Below are positions 30,504-38,311 of a stretch of DNA of 42,058 nucleotides, one piece after another. Under the pieces are notes generated by a model. The model saw only the letters and a list, made by a program, of their open reading frames with translations. It did no database searches and was not told the origin of the DNA. Within the stretch, counting starts at the first letter, position 1; each line of letters starts with the position of its first letter. Both the position numbers and the translations under genes were made by a program. The stretch spans positions 1 through 42,058 of the forward strand of contig JAILRC010000060.1 of NCBI GenBank assembly GCA_024698485.1, given 5' to 3'. The DNA comes from Lachnospiraceae bacterium (GTDB lineage Bacteria; Bacillota; Clostridia; Lachnospirales; Lachnospiraceae).

Positions 30504-31457
30504 TCATCGGTTGTTTTCTTCAATCTCATTTATCTCTTCGGTCACATAGGCTGAGAGGCGTTTCATTGCCTGGGCCGCTATGGGAAGAGGCATCTGTTGA
30601 TAAACATGCCAGCCGTTTTCTTCTATGTCCATAGTAACTTTTCCGCCTTCCGCCAAAATGCCGTCCCTGAGCCTCAGACTGTCATCCAGCAGGATCTCGT
30701 TCCTGCCTGCCATGACGAAGACAGGGGGGAGACCCTTCAATTGCCCGAAAAGCGGACTGAAGGCAGGATCTTTCGGATCGCCTTTTTCTCCCATATAGGC
30801 CTTGGCAGCTCCAAGAACGTAGTCTTTTGTAAGGATGGGGTCTATGTCTTTGTATCTTTCATAGGAAGGAGCATCTCCGGTCATATCCGTCCAGGGGCTG
30901 AAGAGCAGGAGTCCCTTGGGCAGGGGCTTTTTTTCAGATAGAAGCTTCTGGGCGATGCACAGAGCAAGGTTTCCGCCTGCGGAGTCTCCCGCAATGAAGA
31001 TGCGTTCGGGTGGAAATTTTTTTACAAGATGTTCCCATACGGCCAATGTGTCCTCAAGGGCAGCGGGATAGGGGTGTTCCGGCGCCAGGCGGTAGTTCAC
31101 GGAAATTGTGGTGAAGCCTGTGGCCAGAGCCAGCTTTGAAGCCAGGATCCTGGCATAGTTCAGTTTACCCGTAACATAGCCTCCGCCGTGAATGTAGAGG
31201 ACCGCATAGTTGGGATTGTGGGCAAGTTCGGGGCTGATAGCTTCGCATTTTACATTGCTTACGGTAAACTGCTTCACTTCTATGTCTCCCTTGGGAGCCA
31301 CCAGACGTCCTGCTTTTTCCATCACATTCCGGTGTCTTTTAAGGTCTTCTTCCTTAAGGGAACTCCCGGAGATGAAGTTCACCACCTTGAGGGCCTTTAT
31401 CAATGTATCGTTCAGGTTTTTGATGCCTGTTTGTCTTTTTAATTCTTTAGTGTTCAT
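30504..31457 (-). CDS. Alpha/beta hydrolase, hormone-sensitive lipase (HSL) type esterase
   Basis: A 317-residue cytosolic esterase with the HSL motifs: oxyanion HGGG (90-93), nucleophile GDSAGG (S159), an aspartate following VFVMAGRNEILLDDSL, and histidine in ENGWHVYQQMP. It cleaves short to medium carboxylic esters. The start is ATG 31457; an upstream extension to 31538 adds 27 unrelated residues in the promoter region. It leads the operon with the condensation-like and DUF6320 genes (15-base gap, then overlap), so hydrolysis and acyl transfer may be coupled. Confidence 0.9.
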   Translation of the reverse strand: MNTKELKRQTGIKNLNDTLIKALKVVNFISGSSLKEEDLKRHRNVMEKAGRLVAPKGDIEVKQFTVSNVKCEAISPELAHNPNYAVLYIHGGGYVTGKLNYARILASKLALATGFTTISVNYRLAPEHPYPAALEDTLAVWEHLVKKFPPERIFIAGDSAGGNLALCIAQKLLSEKKPLPKGLLLFSPWTDMTGDAPSYERYKDIDPILTKDYVLGAAKAYMGEKGDPKDPAFSPLFGQLKGLPPVFVMAGRNEILLDDSLRLRDGILAEGGKVTMDIEENGWHVYQQMPLPIAAQAMKRLSAYVTEEINEIEENNR

Positions 31458-31543
31458 CCGTTTCTCTTTTTGTGTGGTATATGGTCTGACATGGTAGGCC
31501 ATCCTGTATATTATATACCAAAAAGCGCTTGTTCTCAAATAAA

Positions 31544-31568
31544 ATAAGTGGGTTCATGACCCACTTAT
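31544..31568 (-). terminator. Terminator of the YczE-type gene
   Basis: ATAAGTGGGT (31544-31553), loop TCATG, ACCCACTTAT (31559-31568): a 10-pair perfect stem, followed on the minus strand by TTTTATTTG. Six bases beyond the gene end. Confidence 0.88.
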
Positions 31569-31573
31569 AAATG

Positions 31574-32293
31574 TTAAGCGTGTTTGCTCCTGTGACCGAG
31601 ATGACGGGATCTTAAGGAATTTGAGATCACTGTCAGAGATTCGGGAATGCTCTCGTGTCTGATGTTTGTTGCATCAAAGTGCAGGGACTTGAAGGCAAGA
31701 GCCATGATGGGTCCCTGAAAGAGAGCGCAGAGTATGGTTCCGATGCCCACGGGACCTCCCAAAAGGTAGCCGATGAGAGTGGCAGTTCCCAGAAGGGCTA
31801 TGCTGACAACACCGATGGGGAGTTTGGGCATATGTCTCTTTAAGCCCACAAGCAATGTGTCTCTGGGACCGCAGCCTAAAGCGGCTTTCATATAGAAATA
31901 CTGGGTATAGCCCAGAATGAAAAGTCCGATGAAGAGCATGGCTATGCATGCGGGAAGACTGGTGGGAGTGGGGACGGGGTTCAGGTAATTAAACAGATCC
32001 ACCGATTTACCCACTACGATGGCGTCGATGATGAGAGCGAGACCGATGGGTTCTTTCATGGAAATGTCGATTAAGAGGATGGCAACGGAAACTCCGATGG
32101 AAGCTGTTCCGTAAAGTATGCCGAAGGTTTTGGAAAGCCCCAGGTTAAAAACGTCCCAGGGAGCGGCTCCTATGTTCGCCCTCATGGTGAGATAAACTCC
32201 GAAGCCGTTGACAAAAAGGGCGATCATGGCGATGAGGCAGTTGAGGAAGATGCCTCTCACTGTTTTATTCGATAATGAGCTGTTCTTAAACAT
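31574..32293 (-). CDS. YczE/YyaS/YitT-type membrane protein
   Basis: A 239-residue integral membrane protein with five to six helices. It starts with a helix followed by YLTMRANIGAAPWDVFNLGLSK, and repeats a related element as FYMKAALGCGPRDTLLVGL, the hallmark pair of the YczE family. A hydrophilic, His/Arg-rich tail follows the last helix (from about residue 205). Function is unknown; relatives are sometimes linked to export of peptides. ATG 32293 follows AAGGATCC; a 11-residue longer form is less likely. It is a single-gene unit with its own terminator. Confidence 0.82.
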   Translation of the reverse strand: MFKNSSLSNKTVRGIFLNCLIAMIALFVNGFGVYLTMRANIGAAPWDVFNLGLSKTFGILYGTASIGVSVAILLIDISMKEPIGLALIIDAIVVGKSVDLFNYLNPVPTPTSLPACIAMLFIGLFILGYTQYFYMKAALGCGPRDTLLVGLKRHMPKLPIGVVSIALLGTATLIGYLLGGPVGIGTILCALFQGPIMALAFKSLHFDATNIRHESIPESLTVISNSLRSRHLGHRSKHA

Positions 32294-32390
32294 AAAGGAT
32301 CCTTTTTTTGTTCTTTGATCAAACATTCTGTGGATTATAACACTGAGTTATACTTGTGTAAAGAACAAGAAATCAGTGGTTATTTTTGAA

Positions 32391-32418
32391 TTGTTTTTGG
32401 AACCGAAATGTTTATAAT
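32391..32418 (+). promoter_or_regulatory. Promoter of the RhaM-like gene
   Basis: TTGTTT (32391-32396), 16 bases, TATAAT (32413-32418), 38 bases before the start codon and pointing right. Confidence 0.5.
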
Positions 32419-32455
32419 ACAGAGAAGATGGGAGAACCCCAAAAGGAGGAAATTC

Positions 32456-33133
32456 ATGATCAGACGTTCACAATACAGATGCAGCTTTAAGGATGACGCA
32501 AAGGGCGCGGACTTTGAAAAGGTGCTGGATGTTTGCAAAGAAGAAGTTACGGCTCTTATAAAGGCCGGAAAGCTCTGCAATGTTTCTTTCTACAGATATG
32601 AAAATATGGGCTTTCTGTACATGGAAGAGATAGTTTCGGAAGAGAAGGAGGAAGGTGTCGGGGCGGAGAATTTAATGCATGCCCTTGCTCCCTTCCTTAA
32701 GACCTGGCCCAGAGAAGAGGGAGATGTGTGCTTCGCACCCATGATCAAGGCTTTTTATCAATACAACCCGGAAGAAGATCTTGACAAGTGGGAGCACGAG
32801 AGGACCACGGCTGTAAAGACCAGAGTCGGACGTGTGGCTTTTGCTTTTCCGGAAAAAGTCACATCTTATGTTAAATATCACAAGGCTCTTACGGATGAGG
32901 GACTGCTAAAAGGGGACAAGTATGCCTACATATCTCTTCACGAGAACCTTTTTTTCTCATATTTTGAAGAACCCAGAAACAACGTGAACATCAGTGGAGC
33001 AGACAAGGAATCGGAAGTCCTTAAAGAATGGTTAAAGGCCGACCCTGAGTCCCATTTTGACAGAGTGAAGGCAAAGGGCATCAACTTTCTTGTGATCCCC
33101 TGTCTCTTCACCGTGGACAGAGTCGACCTTTAA
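32456..33133 (+). CDS. Hypothetical protein with two L-rhamnose-mutarotase-like halves
   Basis: A 225-residue soluble protein that I do not recognise as a named family. The second half (about 125-225) follows the L-rhamnose mutarotase (RhaM) pattern: RVAFAFPEKVTSYVKYHKAL, then KYAYISLHENLFFSYFE and a closing helix and strand FLVIPCLFTVD. The first half (about 5-105) has the same order in weaker form: QYRCSFKDDAK, LIKAGKLCNVSFYRYENMGF then LYMEEI, ending in MIKAFYQYN. RhaM acts as a dimer of ferredoxin-like barrels, so this looks like a fused dimer. ATG 32456 behind AAAAGGAGGA; own promoter. Role in sugar chemistry is inference. Confidence 0.6.
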   Translation: MIRRSQYRCSFKDDAKGADFEKVLDVCKEEVTALIKAGKLCNVSFYRYENMGFLYMEEIVSEEKEEGVGAENLMHALAPFLKTWPREEGDVCFAPMIKAFYQYNPEEDLDKWEHERTTAVKTRVGRVAFAFPEKVTSYVKYHKALTDEGLLKGDKYAYISLHENLFFSYFEEPRNNVNISGADKESEVLKEWLKADPESHFDRVKAKGINFLVIPCLFTVDRVDL

Positions 33134-33154
33134 AGAGTCTTAAATATTTTTGGA

Positions 33155-34531
33155 TCACTCCACCAGGTTGTTGATCCAGATACGTTTCTTCAAAAGTATG
33201 GCACCCAGGAGAACTTTCAACAGGTCTGCAAGCTGGACGCATATATAGAGAGGAACAATTGACATGGGTGTGAAGGCACTCAGTACAAAAGCCAGGGGGA
33301 AAGAGACCACAAAAATGAAGACAGAGTCGAAGATGAAGGTTATGATGGTCTTTCCGCCGGATCTTAAAGTAAAATAAGCAGTATTCAGGAACGCATGCAC
33401 CGGAAGGCAGCATGCGTTTATTTTTAGCAGAGTTGAGGCAAGAGCCTTGATCTCGGGCTCAGTGTTGTAAAACTCAGGGAAAAGAGGCGCACACAGGAAT
33501 TCGAGACAGCCGAAGACCACGCACAGGAGGACTGACAGAGTGATGAGTTTTCTGTCCGTGTCCACAGCCTCTTCATTCTTGTAGGCTCCCAAAAGGTTGC
33601 CTATGATGATGGCCACTACGGAACCCATGGAGATCACCATTACGTTAAACAGGTTGAAGATGGTGTTGGATATGTTCACAGCAGCCACTACGTCCAGACC
33701 TCTTGTGGAATAGCGCTGGGTGAGGGCTGACATTCCCACCGACCACAGGAATTCGTTGGCAAAGAGGGGAGTGCCGCGGTAAAGGATCTTTTTCACCAGT
33801 TCTCCGGGAATGGCAAAGGACTTGTAGAGTCCGCGGATGAAGGGGTTCTTGTCCGGGTTTCTGTGAGCCCAGATGAAGATGATGAAAAACTCGATGAAAC
33901 GGGATGTGACCGTGGCAATGGCTGCACCCACGACTCCAAGCTCAGGAGCTCCGAAGTGTCCGAAGATGAGCACGTAGTTGAGACCGAGGTTTAAAAGGGT
34001 GGCGACGATTCCCGCGATCATGGGAACAGTGGTCTGCTCCGTCTCACGAAGGGTGCCGGAGTAGGCGTTGGCAAAAGTGAAGGGCACCAGACCGATGATC
34101 ATGACCCAAAGGTAATCTTGGGCATATCTGAAAGTTGTCTCCGGATCCAGTCCCGTGTCCGTGTCTGTCATGAAGAGACGGATGAGGTCACCGCCTTTGG
34201 TGCTGAACACAAGTATGCCCACAATGAGGATCACGGCAGAGATCAGGAGCTTGAAGCGCATGGTGGCGCGGACACCTTCATGATCTCTTTTTCCGTAGTA
34301 CTGGGCCGTAAAGATGCCGGGGCCTGAGATGGCTCCAAATATGGCAAGGTTAAAAACAAACATGAGCTGGTTGACGATGGAAACTCCTGTCATCTGTTCG
34401 GTTCCGATGGCACCCACCATGATGTTGTCCAGAAGGCTCACGAAGTTGGTGATCATGTTCTGGATTATGATGGGTATGGCCAGACTCATTACATATGCAT
34501 AGAATTTTTTATTTCCGAAATATTTTTTCAT
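33155..34531 (-). CDS. MATE family efflux transporter (second copy)
   Basis: A 458-residue protein with 12 membrane helices: YVMSLAIPIIIQNMITNFVS and LDNIMVGAIGTEQMTGVSIV at the start, GTLRETEQTTVPMIAGIVAT in the middle and a related second half from about residue 235. Distant from the MATE at 25911, and closer to the branch widespread in gut Firmicutes. It converges on the RhaM-like gene with a 21-base gap and shares direction with the esterase upstream (two bases between stop and start). Substrate unknown. Confidence 0.9.
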   Translation of the reverse strand: MKKYFGNKKFYAYVMSLAIPIIIQNMITNFVSLLDNIMVGAIGTEQMTGVSIVNQLMFVFNLAIFGAISGPGIFTAQYYGKRDHEGVRATMRFKLLISAVILIVGILVFSTKGGDLIRLFMTDTDTGLDPETTFRYAQDYLWVMIIGLVPFTFANAYSGTLRETEQTTVPMIAGIVATLLNLGLNYVLIFGHFGAPELGVVGAAIATVTSRFIEFFIIFIWAHRNPDKNPFIRGLYKSFAIPGELVKKILYRGTPLFANEFLWSVGMSALTQRYSTRGLDVVAAVNISNTIFNLFNVMVISMGSVVAIIIGNLLGAYKNEEAVDTDRKLITLSVLLCVVFGCLEFLCAPLFPEFYNTEPEIKALASTLLKINACCLPVHAFLNTAYFTLRSGGKTIITFIFDSVFIFVVSFPLAFVLSAFTPMSIVPLYICVQLADLLKVLLGAILLKKRIWINNLVE

Positions 34532-34533
34532 AT

Positions 34534-36201
34534 TTATCTGATACCGTAGGTCTTATAGACTGCAGAGATCCTTTCAAGGATCATTTCCGCAGGATTACCG
34601 TCCTTATCTGTGTAGTTTAGGGTCTCCGTACCCATGGGATTGAAACCAAGGCCTTCGACTTTTGCTCCCGTAAGGTCTGTACTGCCTTCGCACTGGAGTC
34701 TGTAAAGCTCGGTGGCTATGATGGAGGCCACGTTCTTTGCTCCCGCATAGGAAAGATGAAGGGTGTCCTCTTCCAGATTGGATCTGAAAAGGTGGAAGTT
34801 TTGGGCTACATAGGAACGTCCCAGAGTGCCGTACTGCTTGCCGGTGATGTTCGCCACGTCGATGAGGAAAATCCCTTTTTTGTCGGCCAGTTTCCTGATG
34901 GCGTTCATATAGGCTGCCTTACCGCCGCCCAGAGGGATCTCATATTCCGAAAGGTCTTTGCCCTTGTCATCTCGCCAGAATTTAACCGACTGGATGGGAG
35001 TGCAGAGAATGGGGATGATGCCCTTTTCACGGCATTTGTCTATCATATCCGTAAGATATTGAGTCATTTCGTCAACATTGCTGTAGGACTGGTCGTTTAT
35101 GCCGTGCATGATGAGAAAATAGTCTCCTGCCTGTGCATTCTGAAGAACACCGCCGAAGGCGATGTCATACCAGGTCCTGGCGCAGGTACCGCCGGAACCC
35201 AGATTGGTGATGGCAACATTATCGTCGAAGAACTGATGTAAAAGCTGTCCCCAGCCTGTCTGATATCTTCCTCTGGGAGGTTCTTTCTCGGTCTCTATGG
35301 GATAGTAAGCCGAGCAGGTGGAATCCCCCGCAAGATAAAGGTGGGGTTTGTGGGGACGGAGGACGGAAGAGTGACGGATCTCTACGCTTGTGAGAGAAGA
35401 GTCTTTTTCGCCCATGCCGATCCTAAGGATGCCGCCTTCTGCCAAAACATCCTCAACATAATATGTGTAAGGTTTTATACCGCTTCTGCCGCCTGCACCG
35501 TATATGCCCACGTTACAGCCCACTGCTTCGCCGTTTACCGTGATCAGGGACCTTTCGGTGGAATGTTTGGTAAAAAGGATATTGTAGTATCCGTCGGGAA
35601 CAGCAACCACGAAGTAGTTGCCGGTGCTGCCCAGTTTGACTCCGTTTAAGAGATTGTCAACCTTTCCGTAGAAACCGTACCAGTTGCCCACGGGAGAGTA
35701 GAGTTCCGTAGAGGTGACATTTATGTCGGTGTCGGGGAAACCGGTTTTGGAGAGACCGAAGGCAAAGCGGAAAACGGGACTCACTTCTGCCCAGGTGTAG
35801 CCTGTTACCGACAGGCGGATCTTGCCCTTAGACTCCTGCATATCGGTTTCCGCAACCGTTCCGTCGGCTTTTTGAAGGGTCACCTGATAGAGGGCTCCTT
35901 CTTTGTAACCTGCCATTTTTGACACATCCACGCTGATCTCCGCCACATCGGGCTCTATCCGGATGAGCCTCAGATAGTCTTTTTCGTCAAGGACTCTGGG
36001 GATCTCGTAAGCGGGGATCACTGCAGAAGAAGTTGTGCTTTCCTGAGGAACCGAAACTTCCTCCTCTTGGGGAGCGGGAGTTTCCTCGACTCCGGGTGTG
36101 GGGGTGGCAACTACCGGAATTTTGTTTTCCGAGCATCCCCAAAGAAATGAAAATGCGAGCAGAGATGTTATGATAAAGGTTTTAAGCCTTGTTGACTTCA
36201 T
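34534..36201 (-). CDS. SGNH hydrolase lipoprotein, rhamnogalacturonan acetylesterase-like (CE12-type)
   Basis: A 555-residue secreted lipoprotein: signal to residue 22, lipobox LWGC (C23), a Pro/Glu/Thr-rich linker (30-62), a beta-rich region (about 70-285) that could bind carbohydrate, and the SGNH domain from 288. Catalytic residues are visible: S294 in AGDSTCS, the glycine block LGSGGTCARTW, N369 in HGIND, and D479/H482 in EDTLHLSYAGA. The set is that of rhamnogalacturonan acetylesterases, which remove acetyl groups from pectin. ATG 36201 after AGGAGG. Divergent from a TetR gene. The PL11 lyase and galactosidase nearby fit this role. Confidence 0.82.
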   Translation of the reverse strand: MKSTRLKTFIITSLLAFSFLWGCSENKIPVVATPTPGVEETPAPQEEEVSVPQESTTSSAVIPAYEIPRVLDEKDYLRLIRIEPDVAEISVDVSKMAGYKEGALYQVTLQKADGTVAETDMQESKGKIRLSVTGYTWAEVSPVFRFAFGLSKTGFPDTDINVTSTELYSPVGNWYGFYGKVDNLLNGVKLGSTGNYFVVAVPDGYYNILFTKHSTERSLITVNGEAVGCNVGIYGAGGRSGIKPYTYYVEDVLAEGGILRIGMGEKDSSLTSVEIRHSSVLRPHKPHLYLAGDSTCSAYYPIETEKEPPRGRYQTGWGQLLHQFFDDNVAITNLGSGGTCARTWYDIAFGGVLQNAQAGDYFLIMHGINDQSYSNVDEMTQYLTDMIDKCREKGIIPILCTPIQSVKFWRDDKGKDLSEYEIPLGGGKAAYMNAIRKLADKKGIFLIDVANITGKQYGTLGRSYVAQNFHLFRSNLEEDTLHLSYAGAKNVASIIATELYRLQCEGSTDLTGAKVEGLGFNPMGTETLNYTDKDGNPAEMILERISAVYKTYGIR

Positions 36202-36225
36202 ATATATGTCCTCCTGATGATAGGG

Positions 36226-36246
36226 TTCGGACGAAAGGGGTCCGAA
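36226..36246. promoter_or_regulatory. Inverted repeat in the leader of the esterase gene
   Basis: TTCGGAC (36226-36232), seven bases, GTCCGAA (36240-36246), a perfect dyad 25 bases upstream of the esterase start codon. A minus-strand TATAAT lies at 36259-36264, so the dyad would sit at the start of the transcript and could be an operator or an RNA hairpin. Confidence 0.45.
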
Positions 36247-36308
36247 ACAACTCTCCATATTATAACAGGAGAAAAGAGATTTGAACAGAGCATAGTTGTA
36301 ACTTGTTA

Positions 36309-36337
36309 TTGACAGTTAACGGTCGTTAATGTATAAT
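36309..36337 (+). promoter_or_regulatory. Promoter and operator of the TetR-DUF4003 operon
   Basis: TTGACA (36309-36314), 17 bases, TATAAT (36332-36337). The spacer contains TTAACG-GT-CGTTAA (36316-36329), a palindrome placed where a repressor would block polymerase. A further GCTAACGG half-site follows at 36347. The same design occurs at 2311-2339. Confidence 0.8.
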
Positions 36338-36397
36338 CAACGATTGCTAACGGCAAGGGAGAATCCTTGAATACACAGGAATGTAACGGTGGATATT

Positions 36398-37009
36398 ATG
36401 GCGGAGATCTCTACGAAAGAGAAACTGCTGAATGCGGCTCTGGAACTTTTTTCCAAAAAAGGATACAGCGCCACTTCGGTGGATGAGATAGCTGAGGCCG
36501 TGGGAATGACGGGGCCCAGCATATACAAATATTTTAAAGGCAAGGAGGACCTTCTCAAAGGTCTGACGGAAAGAGCGGAATCGGAATATAAGAGCAAAAT
36601 GCAGATGAATCCCGACTCCATGATCCGGATCCACAACAAAGAGAAACTCAAGGCTTTCAGCCTTGCGCAGATCAGATTTACAATGTTTGACGAAAACATT
36701 GTAAGAATGAGAAGGATGCACACCATAGAGCAGTTCAGAAACGAGAACATGAGCAGGCTGGCAAGCCTGCATCAGTACTACAACATTCTGGGACTCTACG
36801 GGAAGATCTTCAGTGGCCTTATGGAACATGGGATCATGGAAAAGAACGATCCGGAATTCATGGCACTGGAGTACATTTCTCCCGTCACCATGCTCCTTCA
36901 GTTGGGAGACAGGGAACCGGACATCAGGGAAGAATTGATGACAAAGATCGAAAAACATATCGATTTCTTCATCGATAAATATATAAAAGAACAGGGAGAC
37001 AAACAGTGA
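36398..37009 (+). CDS. TetR/AcrR family transcriptional regulator
   Basis: A 203-residue repressor. The DNA-binding part (residues about 8-52) reads KEKLLNAALELFSKKGYSAT, then VDEIAEAVGMTGPSIYKYFKGKEDLL, a textbook TetR domain. The C-terminal helical domain (about 55-200) senses an unknown ligand. ATG 36398 is chosen, with a modest GGTGG upstream; a GTG nine bases earlier is possible. The palindrome inside its own promoter spacer indicates autorepression. The next gene (DUF4003) overlaps by four bases and is a usual partner of this type of regulator. Confidence 0.88.
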   Translation: MAEISTKEKLLNAALELFSKKGYSATSVDEIAEAVGMTGPSIYKYFKGKEDLLKGLTERAESEYKSKMQMNPDSMIRIHNKEKLKAFSLAQIRFTMFDENIVRMRRMHTIEQFRNENMSRLASLHQYYNILGLYGKIFSGLMEHGIMEKNDPEFMALEYISPVTMLLQLGDREPDIREELMTKIEKHIDFFIDKYIKEQGDKQ

Positions 37010-38010
37010 AGGATTTTATAAAAGAGAAATGCGATCTGCTGGTGAAGAACCGCGAAGCCGTACATCAGGCATTTGCTTTTGAGTACGAAGTCATGGAAGT
37101 GGCAGCGGCTTTTGCTTTTACGGGAGCGGGAGTTCAGGTTGACAGCGAGAGAGTAAAGGAAGTAAAGAAATTTCTAAGAAAGAAAAAAGGTCCCTTCTCG
37201 GCCATGAGAGATGTGGGCGAAGCGCTGACCGTTGCCAGGATGGCTGCCAGCGATGACTATGAAGCCTACTACGAAAAGCTCAATATGATCTATGAAAAGA
37301 TCAAAAAGAAGAGACCTTTCAACAGAGCCTATCTTGTGCTGGCGGCAGCAAATCTCTGCGAGAGCGGTAAGGATGATGAGATCGATGCCATCATTGCCGA
37401 CTTCGACGAACTGGACAAGAGGATGAACCAAGAGCATCCTTTCCTTACAGGCGGAGAGGACTGGTCGGTGGCTATGCTCCTTGCCATCAGTGACAAGAGT
37501 GTGGACAGCATCATAAACGAAATGGAAGAGTGCTTCGACTATCTGCGTCTCAGCAAGGTCAGAGCCGCAAAGAACGGCATCCACGGCATGTGCCAGGTGC
37601 TCACTCTTATGGACGGCGATGTAAAGACCAAGTGCGACAAGGTCATCGAACTTTTTGAGAAATTCAGGGCTCACGGAGTGAGATACGGAAGAGAAGTTGA
37701 ATTCCCCGCACTGGGAGCGCTGGCGGATTCAAAGGTGGATTCCGATACGTTGGTTGAAGAGATCATCGAAGCAGCCGACTACTTAAAGAAACACAAAGGC
37801 TTCGGTTGTCTCAGTCTCAACAAGGCCACCAGGCTCATGTTTGCCACCATGGTGGTTTCGGAAGCCTATGAACAGCAGAACGGAGCGGTTGCTTCCGCTT
37901 CTCTTGTAAAGAAGAGCGTTCTCAGCAATGCGCTGACTCTTGCAGTGGCAGCGGAAGTTGCAATGATGATCATCATTGTGGCCTGTGCGACCTCATCAGC
38001 TTCAAATTGA
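37006..38010 (+). CDS. DUF4003 family protein with C-terminal membrane segment
   Basis: A 334-residue, mostly helical protein of the DUF4003 family, with the typical LRLSKVRAAKNGIHGMCQVL region and KHKGFGCLSLNKATRLMFATMVV near the end. Residues about 310-328 (LAVAAEVAMMIIIVACATS) form a single hydrophobic tail anchor, so the body probably faces the cytoplasm at the membrane. No function is established. It begins with GTG 37006, overlapping the tetR stop as GTGA, with GGGAG upstream, so the two are translated together under the repressor. Confidence 0.82.
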   Translation: MKDFIKEKCDLLVKNREAVHQAFAFEYEVMEVAAAFAFTGAGVQVDSERVKEVKKFLRKKKGPFSAMRDVGEALTVARMAASDDYEAYYEKLNMIYEKIKKKRPFNRAYLVLAAANLCESGKDDEIDAIIADFDELDKRMNQEHPFLTGGEDWSVAMLLAISDKSVDSIINEMEECFDYLRLSKVRAAKNGIHGMCQVLTLMDGDVKTKCDKVIELFEKFRAHGVRYGREVEFPALGALADSKVDSDTLVEEIIEAADYLKKHKGFGCLSLNKATRLMFATMVVSEAYEQQNGAVASASLVKKSVLSNALTLAVAAEVAMMIIIVACATSSASN

Positions 38011-38062
38011 TAAACAGGGTAAAAGTTTAGGGAATCTACAGGGAGAGTGTATGTTATATAAG

Positions 38063-38089
38063 AGAGAGTCCGAAAGGACTCTCTTTTTG
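38063..38089 (+). terminator. Terminator of the TetR-DUF4003 operon
   Basis: AGAGAGTCC (38063-38071), GAAA tetraloop, GGACTCTCT (38076-38084), then TTTTT. A strong intrinsic terminator 52 bases after the stop. Confidence 0.93.
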
Positions 38090-38103
38090 TGCGATAAGCG
38101 AAT

Positions 38104-38212
38104 GCCCTCGGCAGCAAGTTCGCTTGCTGGACGAGGGCTGAGTGAACGGTCATTGAGCGGACTTCGTACGCGAGATGACCCGTCGAATCGAGTAGGAGTC
38201 AGCCTACTCGAT
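38104..38212 (+). ncRNA. Cluster of three stable hairpins upstream of the GH36-like gene (candidate structured RNA)
   Basis: Three stem-loops in 109 bases. First: GCCCTCG pairs with CGAGGGC and, inside, CAGCAAG with CTTGCTG on a TTCG loop (38104-38138). Second: GGTCAT with ATGACC (38148-38180) with an inner GCG/CGC pair set. Third: ATCGAGTAGG, loop AGTCAG, CCTACTCGAT (38187-38212), ten perfect pairs. No reading frame with a ribosome site uses the region; the long frame through it has none. It lies after a terminator and 100 bases before the galactosidase start, so it may be a leader RNA, a riboswitch-like element or an independent small RNA. No known riboswitch core was recognised. Confidence 0.5.
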
Positions 38213-38311
38213 CGTCAAGTTCAGGCACAAAAACCTGTTGACTTGCTAACAGAAAAGGGGTACATCTTAACTGATCGCCGTAAGAGGGGCGACAGAGGAG
38301 GAAGATCGAAG

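Noticed and set aside
37976-38311. N-terminal extension of the galactosidase
   Set aside because: The in-frame extension crosses the DUF4003 end, an intrinsic terminator and the hairpin cluster, and only ATG 38312 has a proper ribosome site.
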